Source of the DNA: an uncultured Acetatifactor sp. | GTDB lineage: Bacteria; Bacillota; Clostridia; Lachnospirales; Lachnospiraceae | Assembly: GCA_910578995.1 (NCBI GenBank) | Contig: CAJTSY010000109.1 | Location: 1 to 13,443 of the forward strand | Direction: 5' to 3' | DNA: 13,443 nucleotides | Shown: piece by piece, positions 1 to 7,660 of the stretch | Numbering within the stretch: the stretch's first letter is position 1 | Layout: the number at the start of each line of letters is the position of its first letter | Made by a program: the position numbers and the translations under genes | Notes under the pieces: generated by a model | Seen by the model: only the letters and a program-made list of their open reading frames with translations | The model's database searches: none | Told to the model about the DNA's origin: nothing

Positions 1-13
1 CTAAACGCAGCAT
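1..13 (-). CDS. Start of a gene running off the window (partial)
   Basis: Read on the minus strand, an ATG at 13 is preceded by a strong Shine-Dalgarno AAGGAGG (21-27) with a 7-base gap. Only four codons, reading M-L-R-L, are inside the window, so nothing can be said of function. It lies 68 bases downstream of the ATPase-like gene on the same strand and could be the next gene of the same transcript. The evidence is only the ribosome binding site and start codon. Confidence 0.35.
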
Positions 14-81
14 GCGCCTTCCTCCTTATAAGTCTGCATATGCTCTTACTCAACCCTTAATGTCATATTCCTCCGGTGATT

Positions 82-786
82 TTATGTCAATGGTACAGAA
101 TCTATAGCTTTCTCCCTGTAGTCCCGCTCTCCCCACAGCCAGTCCATCTGTATTCTCTCCATGAGCACACAGCCGTTCCGCTCCCGCATAGACATCAGCT
201 GTTCAAACTGTTCACCGCCCATACGCTCCCTTGCCTGCTCCATCCAGTCTGTTATGGCATCCTCCTCTCTGTCATCAGCCTCCTGTATTCCAAACGCCGC
301 GATAATCCTGTCTAAATATTCCCCGAACTGCTGCAATTCCTCCGGTGACAGGCAGTTGATATCCTCCATGAGGGTTTCTCCAGGAACCAGCGCCGGATGA
401 AGATTCTTCAGTTCCTTATGGACGGCATCCACGATTTTCTCCGGCACATCCGCCGCGGATCTCCTCTGCCTCTTTGCCTCGGACAGAAAGCCCGTGATGT
501 CAAGATAGACTACATGATACTGGTTCAGATGTGTCAGATACCCCTGCGTCCCTGCTATCTCCTTGTCGTCAAAGAGCCCACGGGAATCGCAGGAACAGTC
601 ATAGTATGCGCACAGCATCATGGCCGCATAGGACTTCCCAAAGCGCCTTGGCCTGCTGATGCAGGACAGCTTCTCCATTGTCCCTATGGTCTGATTAATC
701 AATGCGATCAAACCAGTCTTGTCCACATATTCCGACTGTAAAGTTCTCTGAAATCCTTCATTTCCCGGATTCAAATAGATTCCCAT
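82..786 (-). CDS. AAA-ATPase-like protein, N-terminal part only (truncated or chimeric)
   Basis: The 234-residue product starts MGIYLNPGNEGFQ and has, near residues 15-55, the pattern of the AAA-ATPase-like family common in gut Clostridia and Bacteroides (Pfam AAA-ATPase_like, often with a C-terminal PD-(D/E)XK nuclease-like domain): YVDKTGLI, then a P-loop-like SRPRRFGKS. Family members usually exceed 500 residues and carry a FIIDEWD-type Walker B later. Here the homology I recognise ends near residue 125. The last 100 or so residues are an acidic, helical tail (LSPEELQQFGEYLDRIIAAF onward) that I do not recognise, and Walker B is absent. A longer GTG start exists at 801, but the ATG at 786 is chosen because GGAGGTGA ends about 6 bases before it; the GTG lies inside that Shine-Dalgarno sequence. 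It is probably a degenerate or recombined family member. Its function is unknown, and family members have been suggested to be nuclease-coupled or defence-like ATPases. Confidence 0.75.
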   Translation of the reverse strand: MGIYLNPGNEGFQRTLQSEYVDKTGLIALINQTIGTMEKLSCISRPRRFGKSYAAMMLCAYYDCSCDSRGLFDDKEIAGTQGYLTHLNQYHVVYLDITGFLSEAKRQRRSAADVPEKIVDAVHKELKNLHPALVPGETLMEDINCLSPEELQQFGEYLDRIIAAFGIQEADDREEDAITDWMEQARERMGGEQFEQLMSMRERNGCVLMERIQMDWLWGERDYREKAIDSVPLT

Positions 787-870
787 TGAAATCACCTCCA
801 CTCAAAAATACACACCAATGCTCTGTCAAATTGCCCGCTACAGGCAACGGCACAAAGTCATCATCACTGA

Positions 871-1273
871 CTTGACTCATTGCCCGCGGGAGCAAATGCT
901 CTTTCGTTTAGTTTATTTCCCGGTAGTCCAAAAGTCAATGGAATCTTTGGCAATCTTTTTTCAGGCTGCCTTGCAAAACTTGCCCCGGAAAACCGGGAGT
1001 ATGATGCAGATACTCTTGACGGGCATTTACAGCATTTTCGGATTTATACTGCATAACGCCAAAATTTACCGTACTGCACTGGTTAAACGCATATGGCTGG
1101 CGTTATGCAGTCGGGTTACTCGGAAATTATAACTGTTAAGCAGTATATATTCTTATGCAGGACTGGCCCGCTGTATCGCTGAAAAGTCTTCCAGTGAACC
1201 GGACTGGATGGTCAGGCTGCGGGAGAGGCTGCGCTGCAAAATGGAACTTTTGGAAAACGGCGTGCCAAAATAA
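871..1273 (+). pseudogene. Possible decayed coding sequence in several frames
   Basis: This 500-base gap holds no intact gene that I believe. Two stretches read like real protein in different frames. At 871-1056 an open frame without a start includes SLFPGSPKVNGIFGNLFSGC followed by a polar segment ending HFRIYTA and a stop. At 1133-1273 another frame includes YSYAGLARCIAEKSSSEPDW followed by MVRLRERLRC and a stop. Between them lies the inverted repeat at 1048-1111. An open frame at 818-1132 has an ATG but unlikely composition. I read the whole as remnants of one plus-strand gene broken by frameshifts or an insertion, but I do not recognise the family. Chance open frames are a real alternative. 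Confidence 0.3.
1048..1111. repeat. 64-bp inverted repeat with perfect 14-bp arms
   Basis: ACTGCATAACGCCA at 1048-1061 is the exact reverse complement of 1098-1111. Inside, TTTACC and GGTTAAA can form a second short stem with one bulged base and a 10-base loop. No T-run follows, so it is not a normal intrinsic terminator. It lies in the middle of apparently decayed sequence. It could be a small mobile-element end pair, a recombination site or an RNA hairpin. Confidence 0.7.
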
Positions 1274-1318
1274 GTTGCTGAAACCTATAAAATTGCCCCC
1301 GTATTTCAGGTGGGAACA

Positions 1319-1347
1319 TTGATTTTAAAGCATTGTTATGCTATAGT
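1319..1347 (+). promoter_or_regulatory. Promoter of the Cys/His-repeat protein gene
   Basis: The -35 box TTGATT (1319-1324) and -10 box TATAGT (1342-1347) are separated by 17 bases. The -10 is preceded by TGC, giving an extended -10. Transcription would start near 1354, leaving a leader of roughly 37 bases before the ATG at 1391. This is a sigma-A-type match judged by eye. Confidence 0.65.
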
Positions 1348-1390
1348 ATCCTTAAAGGAAGAAGTTTACATTTGGAAAGGAATGGTGGAA

Positions 1391-2233
1391 ATGAAAAAAA
1401 TCTTATCGGCCATAGCATTTGTATCGATTGCCATGATAACAGGCAGTATCGTCTCCTATGCGGTAAATAAAACTTCCCCGGAAGCCGGGGACGCAGCCCA
1501 GGAAAATCAAACAAACGTTTCCTGCACCGTTTGGGGATGTACAGAGACGGAAGAACACCAACACGGTCTTTGCGGCATCGGCGGCTGTACGCTGACCGGG
1601 GAACACAGCCACGACATATGCAGTGTCACAGGCTGTACCGAGACAGCTCCCCATATGCACAACAGTGTGTACTGTTATCCCCACACCGCTGACGACGGGC
1701 ACGGATATCATTCCTGCGGTTTGCCGGGATGCTGTCTGGAAGGCGTTCACGTTCACGGGGCCTGCGGCATCGACGGCTGTACATTGACCGGGGAACACAA
1801 CCACGACATATGCAGTATCGCAGGCTGTACCGAGACAGCTCCCCATATGCACAACGGTGCGTACTGTTATCCCCACACCGCTGACGACGGGCACGGATAT
1901 CATTCCTGCGGTTTGCCGGGATGCTGTCTGGAAGGCGTTCACGTTCACGGGGCCTGCGGCATCGACGGCTGTACATTGACCGGGGAACACAACCACGACA
2001 TATGCAGTATCGCAGGCTGTACCGAGACAGCTCCCCATATGCACAACGGTGCGTACTGTTATCCCCACACCGCTGACGACGGGCACGGGTATCATTCCTG
2101 CGGCGTTTCCGGGTGTACGGATATAAGCAGCCATACCCACACTTCCTGCGGCGTTTCCGGATGTACACAGACCGGAGAGCACAGCCATGGAGGAAACGGA
2201 CATCATTCCGGCCATAGAGGCGGCCACCATTGA
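1391..2233 (+). CDS. Secreted Cys/His-rich repeat protein, putative metal binder
   Basis: The 280-residue product has a signal peptide: MKK, a hydrophobic stretch at residues 4-22 and a likely cut after SYA at residue 24. After a short acidic linker (about 27-44) almost everything is repeats. The motif C-x4-C-x5-H-x-H (for example CGIDGCTLTGEHNHD) occurs eleven times, with three CYPHTADDGHGYH variants. These group into units of 64 residues starting at residues 61, 125 and 189, and the C-terminus ends in a Gly/His-rich tail (GHHSGHRGGHH). The second unit holds 8 Cys and 9 His. The density of Cys and His suggests binding of zinc or another soft metal, or an oxidised disulphide-rich extracellular protein; neither is proven. 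An upstream in-frame ATG at 1310 lies before the promoter, so the ATG at 1391 with AAGGA about 9 bases upstream is used. The gene is monocistronic, between its own promoter and terminator. I know no named family, but similar GCTETGEH-like repeats occur in hypothetical proteins of Clostridia. Confidence 0.85.
   Translation: MKKILSAIAFVSIAMITGSIVSYAVNKTSPEAGDAAQENQTNVSCTVWGCTETEEHQHGLCGIGGCTLTGEHSHDICSVTGCTETAPHMHNSVYCYPHTADDGHGYHSCGLPGCCLEGVHVHGACGIDGCTLTGEHNHDICSIAGCTETAPHMHNGAYCYPHTADDGHGYHSCGLPGCCLEGVHVHGACGIDGCTLTGEHNHDICSIAGCTETAPHMHNGAYCYPHTADDGHGYHSCGVSGCTDISSHTHTSCGVSGCTQTGEHSHGGNGHHSGHRGGHH
1571..2146 (+). repeat. Tandem 192-bp coding repeat, three units
   Basis: Units start at 1571, 1763 and 1955 with a period of exactly 192 bases (64 codons). 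Units 2 and 3 are identical for about 130 bases apart from one late A/G difference (CACGGATAT against CACGGGTAT). Unit 1 differs from unit 2 at several positions in its first half and is identical over its last 80 or so bases. Unit 3 diverges after about 2101 into a different 16-residue module, and a partial fourth unit starts at 2147. The near identity at DNA level points to recent duplication or gene conversion. Confidence 0.95.
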
Positions 2234-2259
2234 TATGAACTGAAATACCGCCGCATTTT

Positions 2260-2301
2260 AAAAATCTCCTGTACATGCTTCTGTATGTACAGGAGATTTT
2301 T
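2260..2301. terminator. Intrinsic terminator, probably bidirectional
   Basis: A 17-bp perfect stem (2260-2276 with 2285-2301) closes an 8-base loop and is flanked by A-runs and T-runs, so it can end transcription from both sides. It lies 26 bases after the stop of the Cys/His-rich gene. It is also the first clear terminator met by minus-strand transcription leaving the GH3 gene. Confidence 0.9.
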
Positions 2302-2352
2302 TATGGAATAATACGATGACCATTCGCCTCCTTAACCGTACCCATCTTAATA

Positions 2353-2378
2353 CCTCCGAATATTTCCTCCGAATATTT
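2353..2378. repeat. Tandem 13-bp duplication
   Basis: CCTCCGAATATTT occurs twice head to tail (2353-2365, 2366-2378). On the minus strand each copy supplies a GGAGG. The copy nearer 2345 stands about 8 bases before an ATG that opens a 14-codon frame ending at 2301. The rest of 2302-2488 contains no gene I can support. A plus-strand open stretch ending near 2482 (with ERRIGLGCIRQAYDVHPYTL) may be a protein remnant, with low certainty. Confidence 0.8.
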
Positions 2379-2488
2379 TATTGCGGGGTTCCAGGACATC
2401 GTATTTTGTGGAGCGCCGGATCGGCCTGGGCTGCATCCGACAGGCATATGATGTACATCCATATACTCTCACAAAGGTGTAGAAATTA

Positions 2489-5179
2489 TCACTTCACCGT
2501 AAATTCCCCGGTGAGCAGGATATCCGCCGCGTTGTCCCCCACCATAACCCGGAAATCTCCCGGTTCCACATGCCACCGCAGGTTCCGGTCCAGGGTCCGC
2601 ATCTGCCTGCGGCCGATACTCAGTTCCACCCTGCGGCTTTCCCCGGGATCCAGGGCAAGTTTTTCAAAACCCGCCAGCTCCTTCCGGGGCTTCACGGTAC
2701 TGGAAACCATATCCCGTAGGTAGAGCTGCGCCACCTCCTCGCCAAAGCGGCTGCCTGTATTGGTGACGGTAAAGGAAACCTTCACTTCCGCCCCCTTCTC
2801 CACCTCCGCTGCGGAAATGCCTTCTCCCTCAATCTTCAGGTCACTGTAAGAGAAACTGGTATAAGTCAGGCCGTAGCCAAAGGGGTACAGGGGATTCCAG
2901 TCCATCTCCACATAGCGCCATCCGCCTCCGGGAATGCGGTTGTAATTGCAGGGTACCTGTCCCACGGTCCTCGGGAAAGACATGGGCAGCCGTCCGGAAG
3001 GATACGTTTTCCCGAGCAGTACTTCCGCAATGGCCCTGCCGCCCTTTTCCCCCGGGAACCAGCATTCCAGAATTGCCGGGATATGGGCCTCCTCCCAGGT
3101 CAGGGCAAGGGGTCTGCCGTTTTGCAGCACCAGTACCACAGGCGTTCCCGCAGCAGCGATTTCCTTCAGGAAATCCTGCTGCTTTCCCGGCAAAATCAGG
3201 TCCGTACGGTCCAGGTTCTCCCCGCTTGTCTCCACATTGTCGCCCAGGCAGACGATGGCGACATCCGCTTTCTTTACGATGTCCACAGCGGGCTGCCAGT
3301 CTTCCCGTCCCCTGCTGTAGCCGAAGAGGACTCTGGCGCCTCTGGCGTCATTGCAAAATTCCAGGCGGATGTCGTATTCCCTGCCCGCCTCAAAGGTAAA
3401 GTCCGCCATCCGGGAGTCGTCCTGTCTCTTTCCCACATCTTTGTCTTCTAACGAGCCCGTTTTCCCGCCGCTGCTCTGTTCCTCAGTTTTTCCGCCCCGG
3501 TTCCAGGCATCAATGAGCAGGTTCCCGTCCACATACAGCCGCATGCTGTCCTGTCCGGGAATGGCCAGACAGCCCTGGAAACTGCCCCGGGCCTTCAGCT
3601 TTCCGGTCCACGCCACGGAGAAGCATTCCGCATTCACATCCCCGTGGGGCTTGGCATAAATCCAGTTGAAATTCACCATATAGTCTCTGCGCGTCAGCAC
3701 AGGCTCTCCGCTCAAATCCCAGTTATTGTAATAACGGGCGGTAAGGCCCGCCTCTCCCTGCTCATCGGCAAACCAGTCCGGATGGAAGGGGAAAACCTTC
3801 TCTCCCAGATAACTGCAGCCCTTTTCGTAGAGAACCGTCCTGTCCTCCCCCGCCAGCTGCCGGATGCCGTCCAGAACCGTCACTTTATGGGAATCGGCTG
3901 TCCTGGGAGTGTAATCGCCCAATGCCGCCTCGTCGGCTCCCGGCCCCACCACGGCGATGGTTTTATAGGAATCGGACAGCGGCAGAAGACGCTTTTCGTT
4001 TTTCAGCAGGCAGACGGACTTCCTGGCGATATCCAGGGCAGTCTCCTGGTGGGTCTCGCAGTTCACGGTCCTGTCATAAAGGCTTTCGTCCACATAGGGA
4101 TTTTCAAAAAGCCCCAGGGCAAACTTCAGCTTCAGCACCCGTCCGCAGGCCGTATCCAGTACTTCCCGGGACATCTCGCCGCTTTCGATGAGACTGGTGA
4201 TACTTTCCATCCACTCTTCATGGGTAAAATCATACAGCTGCAGGTCAACCCCGGCCTCCAGTCCCTGGCGGATAGCCTCCCTGTTATCCTTTGCCGTGGA
4301 AAAACTGCCCTTCAGCCGCGCCACGGCAGTCATGTCGGAGCGCACAAAACCGGGCATATGGTACTCTCCCCGAAGCACCTCCGTCAGCAGTTCGTGATCC
4401 GAGGCCACCGGCTGCCCGTCAATGGCCGCGTAGGAACACATGGTATTCCATGCGCCGCCCTCCACAAAGGCCTGCTCGAAAACGGGCAGTCCCCAGGCGA
4501 ACACGTCATGCCGTCCCATGGCGGAAGGCGCGCAGTTCAGTCCTCCCACCGGAGTCCCGTAGCCGCAGTAATGCTTGGGCTCCGACGCCACCGTATCCGG
4601 GCGGCGCAGATCCTCTCCCTGCATGCCTTTTACTATCTCCCTGGCAAACTCGCCCCCCAGGTAAGTGTCCTCCCCGAAGGCCTCCTCCACCCTTCCGTAA
4701 CGGGGATCCCAGCTTAAATCCATCACGGGATTCCAGGTTTCGTGAACCCCGCTGGCCCTGGCCTCCGCCGCTATGGCATGCCCCATCCTCCTGCCCAGAT
4801 CCGGCTCAAATGTTCCCGCCAGGCCGATCTGCTGTGGGAAACAGGTGGCGTATCCGTCAAAAAGCCCGTGCAGCGCCTCCTCGCTGAACAGGAAGGGGAT
4901 TCCCAGGCGGGTCTTCTCCACCGCGTAACGCTGCAGTTGATTGGCAAGCCGAGGCGTGGCGGAGCGGAATTGGACGCTGCCCACGCTTCTTCCGCTTAAG
5001 TCTGCCTCGAATTCCTCCCACCGAAACTCTTCCACTCTTTCATCCGTATTTCTCCTGACATAATCGCCGATGATGGAGTATTGGTCTGTCTGCAAAATCT
5101 TCTCTTCCAGGGTCATCCTGGACAACAGGTCCTCTACCCGCTCCTCTATGGGCAGGGACGCATTCTTATACTTTTCCAT
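2489..5179 (-). CDS. Glycoside hydrolase family 3 (beta-glucosidase/xylosidase type) with PA14 insert
   Basis: The 896-residue protein has the GH3 layout. An N-terminal barrel covers about residues 10-330, with SEEALHG, KHYCGYG and the nucleophile motif GFVRSDM (Asp near 282). An alpha/beta sandwich follows with NVETSGENLDR (acid/base candidates near Glu 650/654) and WFPGEKGGRAIAEVLLG. A fibronectin-III-like domain closes it (about 785-896, with LYLRDMVSSTVKPRKELAGF). A PA14 domain is inserted at about 475-620 (GLTARYYNNW, then RLYVDGNLLIDAW), as in the PA14-containing GH3 branch where it shapes substrate binding at the active site. There is no signal peptide, so it is cytoplasmic. It should remove non-reducing-end beta-linked glucose, xylose or a similar sugar; the substrate cannot be read from sequence. 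It is the last gene of the minus-strand cluster, 66 bases after the GH38-like gene. The ATG at 5179, with AAAGGA 10 bases upstream, is preferred to a TTG at 5188. Confidence 0.93.
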   Translation of the reverse strand: MEKYKNASLPIEERVEDLLSRMTLEEKILQTDQYSIIGDYVRRNTDERVEEFRWEEFEADLSGRSVGSVQFRSATPRLANQLQRYAVEKTRLGIPFLFSEEALHGLFDGYATCFPQQIGLAGTFEPDLGRRMGHAIAAEARASGVHETWNPVMDLSWDPRYGRVEEAFGEDTYLGGEFAREIVKGMQGEDLRRPDTVASEPKHYCGYGTPVGGLNCAPSAMGRHDVFAWGLPVFEQAFVEGGAWNTMCSYAAIDGQPVASDHELLTEVLRGEYHMPGFVRSDMTAVARLKGSFSTAKDNREAIRQGLEAGVDLQLYDFTHEEWMESITSLIESGEMSREVLDTACGRVLKLKFALGLFENPYVDESLYDRTVNCETHQETALDIARKSVCLLKNEKRLLPLSDSYKTIAVVGPGADEAALGDYTPRTADSHKVTVLDGIRQLAGEDRTVLYEKGCSYLGEKVFPFHPDWFADEQGEAGLTARYYNNWDLSGEPVLTRRDYMVNFNWIYAKPHGDVNAECFSVAWTGKLKARGSFQGCLAIPGQDSMRLYVDGNLLIDAWNRGGKTEEQSSGGKTGSLEDKDVGKRQDDSRMADFTFEAGREYDIRLEFCNDARGARVLFGYSRGREDWQPAVDIVKKADVAIVCLGDNVETSGENLDRTDLILPGKQQDFLKEIAAAGTPVVLVLQNGRPLALTWEEAHIPAILECWFPGEKGGRAIAEVLLGKTYPSGRLPMSFPRTVGQVPCNYNRIPGGGWRYVEMDWNPLYPFGYGLTYTSFSYSDLKIEGEGISAAEVEKGAEVKVSFTVTNTGSRFGEEVAQLYLRDMVSSTVKPRKELAGFEKLALDPGESRRVELSIGRRQMRTLDRNLRWHVEPGDFRVMVGDNAADILLTGEFTVK

Positions 5180-5245
5180 ATCCTCCAAGTCCTTTCCGCA
5201 TGGCTTGATCTCCGCTTTCTGAAACCATACCGCAAATGTAACACC

Positions 5246-7633
5246 TCACCCGGTAATAAAACATACCGTCCCCAGGTCGTTTTCGGCCAGTCTCTGCATA
5301 TTTTCTTCCAGGCTTCCCTCTCTGCACTCCAGGACATACCGGAATTCCCCGAAGCCGGACAAATCCATCTTGAAATTGGTCTCCCAGGTATTGTTCATGA
5401 TCCAACTGTACACGGGACGATGATTGCTTTCTTCCTTATTATCGCACAACAGTATAGGATGGTGCTCCATCTCGCCCATATAAAGTAACGGGGTATCCAG
5501 GGTATTGATCAGGATGCCTTCGTTTCCGTTCTGGTAGAGCAGCCCCTCGTCCGCCATGTAATATTCCATATTGCTGCCCGGCAGCTGATCCACTCCCGGC
5601 CGCATGGACACGCCGCCGTTGCGGATATGGAGGCTGCTTCCCGGCAGGTTCAGACACAGGGGCAGGTAGACGCTCTCGATATCCTCGCTTAAGGTCTTTG
5701 CAATCCGGTAAGTGAACTCCACCCGGGGCAGCTGCCGGTAAAGTTTGATGATTACACTGCTGTGGCGGGTTCCCTCCAGTTCAAAGACCAGTTCCACCCT
5801 GTCAAACACGGGGCCGTGGTCCAGAATCCTGATATCCTGCAGGTCTCCCTGATACTGCGCCGCATGGAGCCCCCGGATATTCCTTCCCAGGGCTGCCCGC
5901 TCCCCGTAGACGCCTTTCCGGATTTCCGTATTTTCATAAACGGGCGTAAACATGTTTTCCAGTCCCGGCTTCAGCATCTCTGTCCCCGTCTTCTTATTAT
6001 AGAAGGAAGTAATGCCCTCCCCCACCCGGTAACCGATCCGCAACCAGTCGTTCTCCAGGCGGTAGGGAAGCTGATACGTTTCCCTGTCATAATCATTGAC
6101 GATATCCCGTACCCGCTCCGCCCCTACCCAGGCTGTGCGGCTGTAAAGTCCCTGCTCCCCTGCAGGCTGCTCCTCATAGGTAAAAAGCTTCTCCTCCCCG
6201 GGTTCAAACTCCGCCAGGAAACTCACCAGGACGCCCCTTGGGTGGGAGGACATCTGGGATGTCAGCACCCTGCCGGTCTCCCTGTCCCTTACTTCCACGC
6301 CTGTCAGCCCCAGGGTTTCCACATAGAATTCCACCGGGAAGACGCCCCTGCTGCCGCTCATGGAAACGGCCTTCACCTCGCCGCAGTTGTTGTAGTAGCG
6401 CAGGATATCCCCCAGCAGATGGCACTGCTCACTCCTGCGCATGGCCGCCGCCTCATGGGCCTTGGAGGCGTAGGCGGTCTTGCGAATATCCAGGTTGGTC
6501 ACCATAGTCTCATAGGGGCTTCCAATGGTGGCCGAATGCCCCCAGGTGTGCTCCGCGTAGAGCAGGGCATTGTCCTCCCCCACCCGGGCAAGGGCTTCGT
6601 TGCGCACCCCCGTCTTCTCCTCCAGGCGGTCGCAGATATGGGAAAGCCGCAGCGCCTCCTTATAATGCTTTACCGCGTAGGGGGTGCTGCCCACGCCGTT
6701 GCCCCACCAGTCGTTGATGGCTCCCCGGTATACCGGCGCGTCTACGGTCTTCTCCCTGATTAAATCATAGAGTTCCTGTAAGGTCACCATATGGAGGGTC
6801 ACCTCATCGCCGAACTGCCGGTTAAAGGCATCCACCGTGGCGATAATGGCAGGATTGGCCGGGGCATTGTCAGAGAACACACCGCTGACACTGGTGATAT
6901 AGAAATCGTAGGCGTAGCCGCTCTCTTCGTATTCCGCGATACTGTCCCGCAGTCTGGCATGCAGGGTCTCCAGGGCAGCCCCCGCTTCTTCTTTCCCGAA
7001 ATAATTTTCGGTCATGTAATTGACATTTTTGCTGAACACAATCCCCAGGGAATTGCCCAGGTTATAATGTTCTCCGTTCCACACCAGGAGGCGCTTCCCT
7101 GCTTCGTTTTCCCAGAAATAGGGCTTCTGGTTCTGATACAGGGGGTACATGCCGTGGTGGGTGTGGATATTGGTATACAAAAATGCAATGCCGTTGTCTA
7201 TCAGCACATCCCTGGCCCCCAGGGAAATGCCGTTGATGTCCGCGTTCATGGCCACCTTCACGGGAAAGCCCTGCCCGGTGAAAAGCGCCTGCATTTCCGC
7301 GGTTTTGTGCCGCAGCATCTTCACGTCCGCCAGGTCGTTAAAATTCAGATACGTGGCGGAAATGCCGATATTGCCCTTCCTTACCAACTCGAAAAAGTCC
7401 GCCTTTTCCGCTTCCGAAGCGCTCTCCAGAAAGCGTTCCACGCACAGATATGTCTCGCAGTTCCATTTGAAATCCTTCTCCCGGGTATTTTCCGCATAGC
7501 CCTTTTTCAGGATGGCTATCACATTCCTGATATTCTGGACCTGGTTGTAGATCACCTGCTCCTGCAGGTCCGTGTAACCGATATCCGTGTGCGAATGGTG
7601 GATGATGTATACGTCTTTGATCTTTGTTCCCAT
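5246..7633 (-). CDS. GH38-like alpha-mannosidase family protein
   Basis: The 795-residue protein begins with DVYIIHHSHTDIGYTDLQEQ, the zinc-binding start of the GH38 catalytic domain (His 15 and Asp 17 as ligands). VAMNADINGIS places Asp 132 where GH38 has its nucleophile and third metal ligand, and AEHTWGH near 360-366 supplies the late histidine. About residues 430-795 form the beta-rich C-terminal half (middle and jelly-roll domains), with RVELVFELEGTRHSSVIIKL and a typical YLPLCLNLPG. It belongs to the divergent GH38 branch often annotated as DUF5054 or hypothetical, so alpha-mannosidase activity is likely but not certain. It has no signal peptide and is cytoplasmic. The ATG at 7633 is chosen over an upstream start at 7726 because the longer N-terminus is unlike the family and would cross the terminator at 7661-7694; GGAAAGGA lies about 13 bases upstream. 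It sits between the GH29 and GH3 genes, 66 bases before the latter. Confidence 0.88.
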   Translation of the reverse strand: MGTKIKDVYIIHHSHTDIGYTDLQEQVIYNQVQNIRNVIAILKKGYAENTREKDFKWNCETYLCVERFLESASEAEKADFFELVRKGNIGISATYLNFNDLADVKMLRHKTAEMQALFTGQGFPVKVAMNADINGISLGARDVLIDNGIAFLYTNIHTHHGMYPLYQNQKPYFWENEAGKRLLVWNGEHYNLGNSLGIVFSKNVNYMTENYFGKEEAGAALETLHARLRDSIAEYEESGYAYDFYITSVSGVFSDNAPANPAIIATVDAFNRQFGDEVTLHMVTLQELYDLIREKTVDAPVYRGAINDWWGNGVGSTPYAVKHYKEALRLSHICDRLEEKTGVRNEALARVGEDNALLYAEHTWGHSATIGSPYETMVTNLDIRKTAYASKAHEAAAMRRSEQCHLLGDILRYYNNCGEVKAVSMSGSRGVFPVEFYVETLGLTGVEVRDRETGRVLTSQMSSHPRGVLVSFLAEFEPGEEKLFTYEEQPAGEQGLYSRTAWVGAERVRDIVNDYDRETYQLPYRLENDWLRIGYRVGEGITSFYNKKTGTEMLKPGLENMFTPVYENTEIRKGVYGERAALGRNIRGLHAAQYQGDLQDIRILDHGPVFDRVELVFELEGTRHSSVIIKLYRQLPRVEFTYRIAKTLSEDIESVYLPLCLNLPGSSLHIRNGGVSMRPGVDQLPGSNMEYYMADEGLLYQNGNEGILINTLDTPLLYMGEMEHHPILLCDNKEESNHRPVYSWIMNNTWETNFKMDLSGFGEFRYVLECREGSLEENMQRLAENDLGTVCFITG

Positions 7634-7660
7634 ACTGCGCTCTATTCCTTTCCATTGTTT

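Noticed and set aside
46..66. Six-codon minus-strand frame after the ATPase-like gene, preceded by GGAGG
   Set aside because: The gap between GGAGG and ATG is only 3 bases and the peptide is too short to defend as a gene.
1048..1111. Integron attC site
   Set aside because: Size and outer pairing fit loosely, but the core-site consensus and an integrase are missing and the host group seldom carries integrons.
1310..1390. Longer N-terminus for the Cys/His-rich protein starting at 1310
   Set aside because: That ATG lies upstream of the predicted transcription start, and the extension would hide the signal peptide.
1571..2146. CRISPR-like regularity of the 192-bp repeats
   Set aside because: The repeats are contiguous, in frame and code for Cys/His modules; there are no unique spacers.
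1403..2276. Long minus-strand open frames of 275 and 216 codons opposite the Cys/His-repeat gene
   Set aside because: They mirror the repeats of the real plus-strand gene, have no start site of quality, and the plus-strand frame has a promoter, signal peptide and terminator.
3644..4717. 357-codon plus-strand open frame opposite the GH3 gene
   Set aside because: Antisense shadow of a conserved enzyme; its composition does not look like a protein and it has no ribosome binding site.
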